64,000 bases of DNA, taken from Pseudomonas frederiksbergensis (GTDB lineage Bacteria; Pseudomonadota; Gammaproteobacteria; Pseudomonadales; Pseudomonadaceae). The DNA lies in NCBI RefSeq assembly GCF_001952935.1, contig NZ_CP018319.1, forward strand, positions 4,050,001 through 4,114,000. Direction: 5' to 3'. Below the pieces are notes generated by a model. That model had not been told where the DNA came from. It saw only the letters and a program-made list of their open reading frames with translations, and made no database searches. Shown here one piece after another: positions 16,501 to 23,773 of the stretch (its first letter is position 1; every line of letters starts with the position of its first letter). Made by a program: the position numbers and the translations under genes.

Positions 16501-19374
16501 GGCAACACCGGCGAAACCGCCAGTGGCACCCTGGCCGGTTCGGTCAGCGGCGCGGTCGGCGCGATCACCTACACCCTGGTCGGCAGCGCCACCGGCACCT
16601 TCGGGCAAATCCTGCTGAATCCCGATGGCTCCTACACCTACACGCTGACGTCGGCGCCCAGCACCACGCCGAACGCCAACGACGGGCCGAACATCGTCAG
16701 TGAAAGTTTCACTTACAAAGCCACCGACGCCTTGGGCAACAGCACCACCAGCACCATCGTGGTCAAGATTGTCGATGACCTGCCCACTGCTCATGCCGAC
16801 GAGGCTTCGGTCGCCGAAGGCGGCGTCGTCAGCGGCAACGTGTTGTGGAACGACATCGGCGGCGCCGATGGCCTCGCCATCGGTGGCGCGGTGGTTGGCG
16901 TACGCGCCGGTTCCGACACCTCGACCCCGGCCGTGGGTGGTCTCAACACTCAGATCAACGGCACCTACGGTTACCTGACGCTGGACGCCAACGGCAACGC
17001 CGTCTACCACAGCAACCCGAACGCCGTCAGCGGCCCTGGCGCGACCGACGTGTTCACCTACACCATCCGCGATGCCGACGGTGACCAAAGCACCACCACC
17101 ATCACCATCGACGTGCTCAACAGCTGCATTACGGCGGTAAGTGACAGCGACGTGACCGTCTACGAAAAAGCCCTCGACCTGAACAAGGACGGTCAGGATC
17201 TGGCGCCCGGTACCGTCACCGGCAGTCAGCCGGGCCTCACGGCTGAAACCGCCAGTGGCACCCTGGCCGGTTCGGTCAGTGGCGCGGTCGGCGCGATCAC
17301 CTACACCCTGGTCGGCAGCGCCATCGGCACCTATGGGCAAATCCTGCTCAATCCCGATGGCTCCTACACCTACACGCTGACCTCGGCGCCCAGCACCACG
17401 CCGCACGCCGACGATGGCGAGAACACCGTCAGCGAGAGCTTCACCTACAAAGCCACCGATTCCTTGGGGCACTCCACCACCAGCACCATCGTGGTCAAGA
17501 TCGTCGATGACCTGCCGACCGCCAACCCCGATGCGGCCTCGGTCGTGGAGGGCGGTATCGTCAGCGGCAACGTGCTGGCGAACGACTTCGGCGATGCCGA
17601 TGGCATTGGGGTGGTCGGTGTGCGGGCCGGTTCCGACACTTCGACCTCAGCCATCGGCGGTCTGAACAGCCAGATCAACGGCACCTACGGTTACCTGATG
17701 CTGGATGCGGCGGGCAACGCGGTTTACCACAGCAACCCGGACGCCGTGAACGGTCCCGGTGCGACCGACGTGTTCACCTACACCTTGCGCGATGGCGATG
17801 GCGACGAGAGGACCACCACCATCACCATCGACGTGAACAATAGCTGCATCATCGACAACGGCGGCGACCAAAACCCAATCATTGCGAACGCGCCACCCGT
17901 GGCGGTCGATGACCACATCATCACCAACGTGCTGTCGGGCAACATCGTGGTACCGCAAGCGTTGCTGCTGGCCAATGACACCGATGCGGATAAGGATCCG
18001 CTCACCGCATCGCCAACCTCATTCAATACCGGTTGGATTGCCAAAGGCGCGGACTTCACCGGCACCAATCAAAACTTCAGCTTCACCGGCGGTAACGAGC
18101 AGGCGGTGACCCTCGCCCGCAGTGCATTCGTCGCCAACACGGCAGCCATGACGGCGGTGCTGGTGGTCAGCGGGGCGCTGGGAGCGGTCAACAACACTCA
18201 CGATCAGGACCACATCAGCGTCGACCTCAAACAGGGTGAAACCCTCAACCTGAATCACAATCTGCCAGCCGCTCATGTCGCCATGGAGTACTCGATCAAC
18301 GGCGGCGCATGGATCGCCCTCGCGGACGGGCAAACCCTCACCGCAACGTCGGACAGCACCTACCAGATCCACATCACCAACACCGACAACCCTGGCCCGG
18401 GCAACAGCGGGAAGGGCGCAGAAAACTACCAACTGACCATGACCGTCAACTACGCCGGCGCCCACGACATCGCGCCAGATGCCCACGGCACTTACACCGC
18501 CAACGACAGCCATGGCGGCAGCGACAACGCCGCGGTCACCATCACCTATCAGGACGGCCACACCCTCACCGGTACGGCGGGCGACGATGTACTGGTGGCG
18601 GGCGCCGGTAATAACGTGATCAATGCCGGCGACGGCGACGACGTACTCACCGCCGGTTCCGGCAACAACGAAATGCACGGCGACGCCGGCAATGACTTGC
18701 TGTACAGCGGTGCGGGCAACGACCTGCTCGACGGCGGCACCGGCGTCGACACCGCGAGCTATGCCCACGCCACCGCCGGGGTTACGGTCAATCTGGGCGT
18801 GCTCGGTGCGCAAAACACCGGGGGCGCCGGGACCGACACCCTGACCGCGATCGAAAACCTGACCGGTTCCAGCTTCAACGACAGCCTCACCGGCGACAAC
18901 AACAGCAACATCATCAATGGCGGCCTGGGTGAGGACATGCTCAACGGTGGGGGCGGCGACGACTTCCTCATTGGCGGCCTGGGCAACAACACCCTCACCG
19001 GCGGCAGCGGTGCCGACACCTTCCAGTGGCTCCAAGGCAACAGCGGCCACGACGTGGTCACCGACTTCACGCCGGGCATCGACAAACTCGACCTGTCGCA
19101 ACTGCTGCAAGGGGAAAACAGCACCGCGGCGTCGCTGGATGACTACCTGCACTTCAAAGTCACCGGCAGCGGCGACTCACTGGTCACCAGCATCGACGTC
19201 AGCGCCATGGCGGGCGCCGCGCCGAACCAGACCATCGACCTGGCGGGTGTGAACCTGGCCAGCCATTACGGCGTAACGCCGGGGGCGGGTGGGGTGATTG
19301 CAGGGGGGCAGGATACGGCGACGATTATCAACGGGATGTTGAATGATCATTCGTTGAAGGTGGATACGGTGTGA
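13519..19374 (+). CDS. LapA/MapA-family RTX adhesin with retention module
   Basis: A 1951-aa surface adhesin secreted by the adjacent type I system. Residues 1-~110 (MATLIGTVSKVIGQVFAQAS...) match the LapA-type N-terminal retention module that plugs the outer-membrane channel. A TAAG motif at residues 115-118 is the expected LapG cleavage site. An Ala-Gly repeat linker (179-188) follows, then VCBS/T1SS-143-like beta domains, including three 244-aa repeats (about 596-1327) and a partial fourth. RTX nonapeptides (GGxGxDxxx) lie at ~1684-1840 and a type I secretion C-terminal domain ends the protein. The start is set by GGAGGAAG before ATG 13519. Shorter than LapA of Pf0-1; size and locus fit the second adhesin MapA better, but this is inference. 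Confidence 0.92.
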   Translation: MATLIGTVSKVIGQVFAQASDGTRRALIEGDRLFAGDQLVTGAEGAVAVHLHNGQELTLGRGSSMEMTPQLLANQPSPVKPPEPVTPTHAQLSDVERLQKAIAAGDDPTQTAEATAAGPGSTGAPGALGGGHSFVMLEEVGGRVDPTIGFPTAGFNGIPEFPLARREGDPDNGDNGDVGAGAGAGAGAGGSGGSGGTGVLPVTPVVPDVPNNPVTLTGLSVAGGELTLNEANLADGSAPNPGALTKSGTFSVSAPDGLTSLSIGGLNVISGGVAAGLPQSITTPLGNTLTVTGYNPATGVVSYSYTLNDNEDHPAGDGTNTLSEHFPVVAGDSNGDTTTGSLDVNITDDVPKAVDDNNANNASETLVTLAGSVLPNDVQGADRIPAGPESGPVVGGTFNGKYGTLVLNANGTYTYTLNTSDADFKALHAGGSGTETFTYTLTDADGDTSTAKLVLNIHNNDDPVTIGGLNVEGGELTVYEKNLSYGTDPDTQALTQSGTFTVNAPDGLQSLTVSGVAVVSGGVAAGFPLSATTWTGATFTITGYDPATGVVSYSYTLNYDSDHPTANGANSLYENFDVVATDIDGSTATGQININIVDDLPTANPDAVSVAEGGIISGSVLGNDVTGADGPAAGGAVVGVRAGSDTSTPVIGGLNSQINGTYGYLTLEANGNAVYHSNPNVVSGPGATDVFTYTIRDADGDQSTTTITIDVHNSSIRAVSDSDVTVYEKALDLNKDGQDLAPGTVTGSLPGNTGETASGTLVGSVSGAVGAITYSLVGSATGTFGQILLNPDGSYTYTLTSAPSTTPNANDGPNIVSESFTYKATDALGNSTTSTIVVKIVDDLPTAHADEASVAEGGIVSGNVLWNDIGGADGLAVGGAVVGVRAGSDTSSPAVGGLNTQINGTYGYLTLDAYGNAVYHSNPNAVSGPGATDVFTYTIRDADGDQSTTTITIDVLNSCITAVSDNDVTVYEKALDLNKDGQDLAPGTATGSLPGNTGETASGTLAGSVSGAVGAITYTLVGSATGTFGQILLNPDGSYTYTLTSAPSTTPNANDGPNIVSESFTYKATDALGNSTTSTIVVKIVDDLPTAHADEASVAEGGVVSGNVLWNDIGGADGLAIGGAVVGVRAGSDTSTPAVGGLNTQINGTYGYLTLDANGNAVYHSNPNAVSGPGATDVFTYTIRDADGDQSTTTITIDVLNSCITAVSDSDVTVYEKALDLNKDGQDLAPGTVTGSQPGLTAETASGTLAGSVSGAVGAITYTLVGSAIGTYGQILLNPDGSYTYTLTSAPSTTPHADDGENTVSESFTYKATDSLGHSTTSTIVVKIVDDLPTANPDAASVVEGGIVSGNVLANDFGDADGIGVVGVRAGSDTSTSAIGGLNSQINGTYGYLMLDAAGNAVYHSNPDAVNGPGATDVFTYTLRDGDGDERTTTITIDVNNSCIIDNGGDQNPIIANAPPVAVDDHIITNVLSGNIVVPQALLLANDTDADKDPLTASPTSFNTGWIAKGADFTGTNQNFSFTGGNEQAVTLARSAFVANTAAMTAVLVVSGALGAVNNTHDQDHISVDLKQGETLNLNHNLPAAHVAMEYSINGGAWIALADGQTLTATSDSTYQIHITNTDNPGPGNSGKGAENYQLTMTVNYAGAHDIAPDAHGTYTANDSHGGSDNAAVTITYQDGHTLTGTAGDDVLVAGAGNNVINAGDGDDVLTAGSGNNEMHGDAGNDLLYSGAGNDLLDGGTGVDTASYAHATAGVTVNLGVLGAQNTGGAGTDTLTAIENLTGSSFNDSLTGDNNSNIINGGLGEDMLNGGGGDDFLIGGLGNNTLTGGSGADTFQWLQGNSGHDVVTDFTPGIDKLDLSQLLQGENSTAASLDDYLHFKVTGSGDSLVTSIDVSAMAGAAPNQTIDLAGVNLASHYGVTPGAGGVIAGGQDTATIINGMLNDHSLKVDTV
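14056..14085 (+). repeat. in-frame hexanucleotide microsatellite (GCTGGT)5 in the adhesin gene
   Basis: Five exact GCTGGT units encode (Ala-Gly)5 and run into a Gly-Ser-rich linker just after the retention module. Slippage here would change linker length by two residues per unit without a frameshift. Confidence 0.9.
15304..17850 (+). repeat. 732-bp tandem repeats in the adhesin gene
   Basis: The landmark ATCGTCGATGACCTGCC (IVDDLP) recurs at 15304, 16036, 16768 and 17500, exactly 732 bp apart each time. This gives three full 244-aa units and a shorter fourth that diverges after about 17850 and has lost a GGA-VVG-like segment. Units 2 and 3 are the most alike at DNA level. Each unit carries a VAEGG...VLxND start, a DVFTYTIRDADGDQSTT strand and a TVYEKALDLNKDGQDLAPGT segment. 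Confidence 0.95.
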
Positions 19375-19393
19375 TCTGACGGCTGAAACGACA

Positions 19394-19429
19394 AAACCCG
19401 CGATCCCGGTGATAGGGGATTGCGGGTTT
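19394..19429 (+). terminator. terminator between the adhesin gene and lapD
   Basis: AAACCCGCGATCCC pairs with GGGATTGCGGGTTT around a short loop, 20 nt after the adhesin stop. Both ends are A/T rich, so it may stop transcription from both convergent genes. Confidence 0.75.
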
Positions 19430-19536
19430 GATCGTTCCCACGCTCTGCGTGGGAATGCCTCTCCGGACGCTCCGCGTCCGCTTTTGGGACGCAGAGCGTC
19501 CCTTGCTGCATTCCCACGCAGAGCGTGGGAACGATC
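19430..19536. repeat. 110-bp palindromic element, copy B
   Basis: Same ends and internal small hairpins as copy A; lies in the gap between the convergent adhesin and lapD genes, directly after the terminator. Confidence 0.9.
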
Positions 19537-19557
19537 ATTTACGAGTGGTCGAGCCGC

Positions 19558-21498
19558 TCACATCGGCTCCGGCGGCCCAATCAACCGCCCCATCACCCCA
19601 AACAATCCCAATTCCCGGATCACCTCCAGTTCTCCTTTGGTCTCGACCATCTCCGCAATCAACGGCAAATCAATGCTGTTGGTCGCCCGGAAAATCGCCT
19701 CGATAAACAGCCGTTTATCACTCTGCTCATCAATGTGACGGATGTACGCGCCATCAATTTTCAAGTAAGCCAGACCCAGTTGAGCCAGGTTGCCGATCTG
19801 GCCGAAGCTGCCGCCGAAATGCTGCAGACCGATGCGGTAACCGGTGTTGAGCAGGCTGTGGCTCAGGCGTTGCAGTTCTTCCTGAGGTGGCAGTTGGCGT
19901 TCGTCGATTTCCAGAATCAGCAGGGGGGCAAGTTCGGGCAGCGATTCGAGCATGTCGAGGATGTGTTGCAACTGTGCGGGATCGCGCAGGGTGCTGCCGG
20001 ACAGGCTTAACGCCAGGGGCCAACGATTGATGATGAGGTAGTCGAGGGTGGCTTCGAGCATGGCCAGGTCGAATCGGGCCGACCAGCCGAGTCGCTCGAT
20101 CCACGGCAGGAAATGCCCGGCGGCAATGGCCTCGCCCTGCGGGTCGAGCAGGCGGGCGAGCACTTTGTGATGCAGCACCTGGCTGGTATCGGCGCATTGC
20201 ACCACCGGCTGGAAATACAACTGCATTTTGCCTTGGTTCAGGGCGTCGTCGATCCAGGTTTGCCAGTCGTTTTGGGACGGGTTCGGCGCGGTGACGGAAT
20301 CGGCCAAGTGGACCCACGGGCGCTCGGGATGTTGCCGGGCTTCGGTCAACGCCTGGTCCAGTCGCGTCAGTACGTCACTGGCGGGCTCGCCGGGGTGGTA
20401 AGGGGCGATCCCCAAGTGCGCCACCGGCATGGCGTCGCTGGCGCCAGTCAGGCGCAGGTTTTCCAGGGTGGCGCTGACTTCGCTGGCCAGGCGTGCAGCG
20501 TCGGTGCTGTCCAGCCCTGGCGTCAGCAAGCTGAATTCACCGCCGCGATTGCGCGCCGCAAGCCAGGTGCGACGTTCCGGTGGCTCAGTCAGGCGCTTGA
20601 GCAATTCGCCGACGGCGCTGATCAATGCATCGGTGCGCTGGCCGCCCAAGCGCTGATTGAGACCGGCCAGATCGTTGATCCGCAGCATCAGCAAATGACC
20701 ATCGCTGCTCTGCTCGGACACCAGCAATTCGTCGGCCAGCTCTTCATCCAGCAAGCGCCGATTGGCCAGGCCCGTAAGGCTGTCCTGATAGGACTCGGCC
20801 CGCAGCTTTTCACTGCGTGCGACCTCTTCGGCGAACAGTGCCTTGAGCTTCTCGACCATCTGGTTCATGGCCAACACCACGCGTTTCAACTCCGGTGTGC
20901 GCGGCAGTTTCGGCAGACTGATGAACTCGCGTTTGCTGATGGCTTCGGCCTGCCTGACCATGGTGTCGAGTGGCCGAAATTGTCGGCGCAGCAACCAGCC
21001 ACCAAACACGGCACTGAGCAGGCCGCACACCAGCAACCAGATCAGGCTGCCGAGGGTGCTGTCCCAGAGTTTGGCCAGGGCGAATTGCGGATTGCTCAGC
21101 ACTTCGACCCGTGCCGCCTGGACCCAGCCACGCATGATCAGCGCTTCGCCACCGGGTGGGTGCAGGTCGACCAGGTTCACAAACCAGTTGGGAACGCCTT
21201 CGATTTGCCCCGGCACAGTGCGCTCTACCAGTACCTTAGAATTCTCGATGTTGATGATTCGAATACTGCTGAAATAACCGCTGTCGAAAATCGAGCTGAC
21301 CATTAATTCGATCATCGCCGGGTCATCGATCTGCGCCGTCAACGACAAACCCAACGCGGTGGCGGCGTCCTGGGCATGGGAGCGCAACTGGCCGAGCATC
21401 TGCTCGCGAGAGCTTTCCAGGCTGACAAAAAAACTGCCGCTGAACGCCACCAGCAAGAACAGGCAGATAGCGAGAAACAACTGTTTACGCAGTGACAT
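19558..21498 (-). CDS. lapD: c-di-GMP receptor LapD (inside-out switch)
   Basis: A 646-aa inner-membrane protein: helix 1 at ~5-25, a periplasmic LapD/MoxY-type domain with the LapG-contact residue Trp125 (IMRGWVQ), a second helix (~150-170), a HAMP linker, then degenerate GGDEF and EAL domains. GGDEF reads RGGEF and EAL reads KVL, so neither synthesis nor hydrolysis of c-di-GMP is expected; the EAL domain instead binds it. When bound, LapD captures LapG in the periplasm and spares the adhesin. The start ATG at 21498 has AAGGAG upstream. It lies 22 nt behind lapG and converges on the adhesin gene. Confidence 0.93.
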   Translation of the reverse strand: MSLRKQLFLAICLFLLVAFSGSFFVSLESSREQMLGQLRSHAQDAATALGLSLTAQIDDPAMIELMVSSIFDSGYFSSIRIINIENSKVLVERTVPGQIEGVPNWFVNLVDLHPPGGEALIMRGWVQAARVEVLSNPQFALAKLWDSTLGSLIWLLVCGLLSAVFGGWLLRRQFRPLDTMVRQAEAISKREFISLPKLPRTPELKRVVLAMNQMVEKLKALFAEEVARSEKLRAESYQDSLTGLANRRLLDEELADELLVSEQSSDGHLLMLRINDLAGLNQRLGGQRTDALISAVGELLKRLTEPPERRTWLAARNRGGEFSLLTPGLDSTDAARLASEVSATLENLRLTGASDAMPVAHLGIAPYHPGEPASDVLTRLDQALTEARQHPERPWVHLADSVTAPNPSQNDWQTWIDDALNQGKMQLYFQPVVQCADTSQVLHHKVLARLLDPQGEAIAAGHFLPWIERLGWSARFDLAMLEATLDYLIINRWPLALSLSGSTLRDPAQLQHILDMLESLPELAPLLILEIDERQLPPQEELQRLSHSLLNTGYRIGLQHFGGSFGQIGNLAQLGLAYLKIDGAYIRHIDEQSDKRLFIEAIFRATNSIDLPLIAEMVETKGELEVIRELGLFGVMGRLIGPPEPM

Positions 21499-21520
21499 GA
21501 ATCGCTCCTTGCTCAGGTGG

Positions 21521-22228
21521 CTAGCCGTCGCCCACGGCGAACCCTTCGGCCTGCATCTTTTTCAGTACGTCCTGCCAGCGCGACAGTTTTTTCGAGTCGC
21601 TGCTGCGTTTGCCGCCATTGGCTCCCGGCAAGTACAGGCCTTCTGCGTTGAAGGCGTACACCGGCAGCAAGTCTTTGCGTTGGGAGGCGGGGCGGACTTC
21701 GCCGATCAAGTTGTCCAGCACCAGCGGATCGGCCGTGGGGCTGTTGTAGAACGTCAGCACCATGTGTGCCTGGTTCTGGGACAGGGCTTTGACGTAGGTG
21801 ATGCGCAGCTTTTCGCTGGGAATTCCCAGGTGGCGCAGGCTGAAATATTTCGCCAGTGCGTAGTCCTCGCAATCAGCGGCACCTTTGATCAGGGATTCGA
21901 CGGGCGTAGCCCAGTAATCGGTCTGATGCCAGATGCGGGTGTCGTCCAGAAAGCTCAGTTGCTGATTGAAGAAGCGATTGACCGCGTTCAACTGCTCGCG
22001 CTCGGAGCCGTTGGCTTCGCTACTGAGCATTTGACTCCAGGCCTCGATCCTTCCGCGTCCCGGGCCGAGGGTGCCGTAGCGATCTTCGGCGGTTTGCAGA
22101 ATCTGCGTAAAACTCCAGTTGGCCCCGACACTGACCAGGCTGGTCGACAGGAAAGTGATCAGCAACAGCCATCCGCCGAGCCGAAGTCGGAGCGTTGTCC
22201 ATCCTGGGCTACGCGGACTGCGGGACAT
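21521..22228 (-). CDS. lapG: periplasmic cysteine protease LapG (transglutaminase-like)
   Basis: A 235-aa bacterial transglutaminase-like cysteine proteinase. An N-terminal helix/signal (LGGWLLLITFLSTSLVSVGA) takes it to the periplasm. The catalytic triad is seen as C120 (AADCEDYALAKYF), H155 (NQAHMVL) and D172 (LVLDNL); acidic residues D119 and E121 next to the Cys fit the Ca2+ site of LapG. It should cut the adhesin after the retention module when LapD is not bound to c-di-GMP. The start at 22228 has only a weak GAGCGG ribosome site; the upstream frame runs through the 110-bp repeat and is not credible. First gene of lapG-lapD. Confidence 0.93.
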   Translation of the reverse strand: MSRSPRSPGWTTLRLRLGGWLLLITFLSTSLVSVGANWSFTQILQTAEDRYGTLGPGRGRIEAWSQMLSSEANGSEREQLNAVNRFFNQQLSFLDDTRIWHQTDYWATPVESLIKGAADCEDYALAKYFSLRHLGIPSEKLRITYVKALSQNQAHMVLTFYNSPTADPLVLDNLIGEVRPASQRKDLLPVYAFNAEGLYLPGANGGKRSSDSKKLSRWQDVLKKMQAEGFAVGDG

Positions 22229-22312
22229 GTCTGGCCGCTCGGGTGCAGATGCCTGAAGTCTAGGCGGTGTTTTTTGAAAGGTAGGGTTGATCGTCGGGTC
22301 AGTTCGCGGACT

Positions 22313-22423
22313 GATCGTTCCCACGCTCCGCGTGGGAATGCATCCAGTGACGCTCTGCGTCCCAGCGTCGAAGGGACGCGGAGCGTCCCGGGCGGCATTC
22401 CCACGCGGAGCGTGGGAACGATC
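22313..22423. repeat. 110-bp palindromic element, copy C
   Basis: Same ends and internal hairpins as copy A; lies between the ybaN stop and the lapG start, so it may sit in the lapG promoter or leader. Confidence 0.9.
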
Positions 22424-22428
22424 AGGGC

Positions 22429-22824
22429 TCAGGGTTTGCGCAGGGTTTTCTGTTTGAGGATGTAAAGGGTCACCAGCACGGCGCTGGTCAGCATGAACCC
22501 CCGCGCCCACGGCAGGGGCACCAGATAGCAGGAAAGCAGGATGCTCGCCCACATCAGGCCGATGGCGTAGACCTTGCCTTTGAGCGGGATGCCGTTGCCG
22601 CTCAGGTAATCGCGAACCCACGGCCCAAGCCGCGGATGTTCAATCAGCCAATGATAAAAGCGCGGCGAACTGCGGGCGAAGCAGGCGGCCGCCAGCAGCA
22701 GGAAGGGCGTGGTGGGCAATACCGGCAGGAAAATCCCGATCACCCCCAGCGCTACGCTTAGCCAGCCGATGGCCAGCAGCACGTAACGCAACATCAGGGA
22801 GCGGTTGCCTATGGGGTTGTCCAT
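22429..22824 (-). CDS. YbaN-family (DUF454) inner-membrane protein
   Basis: A 131-aa protein with three or four hydrophobic helices and the family signature IFLPVLPTTPFLLLAAACFARSSPRFYHWL seen in two adjoining parts, followed by a second half containing LPLPWARGF. Function in the family is unknown. The start at 22824 (MDNPIGNRS) is preferred over 22830 because AAGG lies 8 nt upstream. The UPF0149 gene ends only 10 nt upstream, so the two are likely one transcript. Confidence 0.85.
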   Translation of the reverse strand: MDNPIGNRSLMLRYVLLAIGWLSVALGVIGIFLPVLPTTPFLLLAAACFARSSPRFYHWLIEHPRLGPWVRDYLSGNGIPLKGKVYAIGLMWASILLSCYLVPLPWARGFMLTSAVLVTLYILKQKTLRKP

Positions 22825-22834
22825 AGGCAAAACC

Positions 22835-23422
22835 TTAGTGGTGACGAGGCTTGAGGATCGCCGGTTTTTCGTCTGGCGCCTGGCACAGCAGGTACAGCGC
22901 GGTCAGGGCTTCCGGGATCTGTACGATCATGTCGTCCATCAGGTTGGCGTCTTTGGCGATATCTTCGAACTCCGGCTGTTCGTCGAACAGACCCGAGCCG
23001 ACCATGATCGGCAGCAGCATTTCGCTGACTTCGTCTTCGGCGGTTTCGAACCAGGCGGCTTCGCGCAGGAACACGCCTTCCATGAAACCGATGCACCAGC
23101 CGCGCAGGTCGGAGTCATCCGGCTCTTCGCCCAGGTCCAGGTCGCAGGGCAGCTCGAACTCTTCATCGGACGCCAGTTGGCGAGCGATGTGAGCCTTGAG
23201 GGCCAACAGGGTGGATTCGATCGCTTCACGCTCGGTGTCGTCGGCGTAATGCGGCTCTTCGGCGAAGAGGGCGTCGATCCATTCACGGTCGGGAACGGGT
23301 TCGGAACAGATCGACAGCGCAGTGAGGTAGCCGTGGGCGGCCACGTAGTCCAGCGCCTCGTCATGCAGTTCGTCGGCGTCGAGGAAGACTTGCAGGCGGG
23401 TTAGTTGCTCAGCGAAGGACAT
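22835..23422 (-). CDS. UPF0149/YecA-like family protein
   Basis: A 195-aa acidic, probably helical protein. The pattern DELHDEALDYVAAHGYLTALSI near the start and RGWCIGFMEGVF in the middle is typical of the YgfB/YecA (UPF0149) fold. No catalytic residues are evident. The start MSFAEQL at 23422 is chosen over the longer frame to 23572, whose extra part overlaps a REP element and has no ribosome site. Upstream of ybaN on the same strand. Confidence 0.8.
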   Translation of the reverse strand: MSFAEQLTRLQVFLDADELHDEALDYVAAHGYLTALSICSEPVPDREWIDALFAEEPHYADDTEREAIESTLLALKAHIARQLASDEEFELPCDLDLGEEPDDSDLRGWCIGFMEGVFLREAAWFETAEDEVSEMLLPIMVGSGLFDEQPEFEDIAKDANLMDDMIVQIPEALTALYLLCQAPDEKPAILKPRHH

Positions 23423-23773
23423 TAAAGGGCTACCTTGGGAATTAAACAGATGCGGGAATTCTAGGCCTTCTTGAGCGCTTGGGCCAGCCGCGCGGCATTT
23501 TTGCACCCATGCAGGAGTATGGAGTGCCGCAATCCCTGTGGGAGCGAGCAGGCTCACTCCCACAGGTTGCACGCGGTGTTCGTCCTTGTGTGTCCTATCA
23601 GCGGCACCCTTTGCCGGACATCGCTCGGGTATACTCCCGCGTTTTGTGATGCCCTGCCGGCGTCGCGGCTGAAATGTGAAGCGTCATGCAATGCGCGCTT
23701 ACGATTTGTCGGTGCAGCCTTCGTGGTTCTGAACCAGCCTTGCAGGGATGTTTTTGTGATTTTTGGAGTTTCT
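23423..23773. other. recQ upstream region with a REP hairpin
   Basis: 351 bp without a gene. It holds a single REP hairpin at 23534-23566 (CCTGTGGGAGCG...CACTCCCACAGG) and a TATACT hexamer at 23630-23635 that could be a -10 box for recQ, although no good -35 box is correctly spaced. Confidence 0.55.

Noticed and set aside
15103..17472. 789-codon open frame antisense to the adhesin
   Set aside because: It mirrors the repetitive, GC-rich adhesin codons; no ribosome site, and the product is low-complexity repeats (GRAGAADGVRVAVV type) with no domain.
15304..17850. CRISPR-like regular repeats
   Set aside because: The period is 732 bp and fully in frame within a coding sequence; no short repeats with unique spacers.
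19558..21498. LapD as an active diguanylate cyclase/phosphodiesterase
   Set aside because: Both active-site motifs are degenerate (RGGEF and KVL), as in known receptor LapD.
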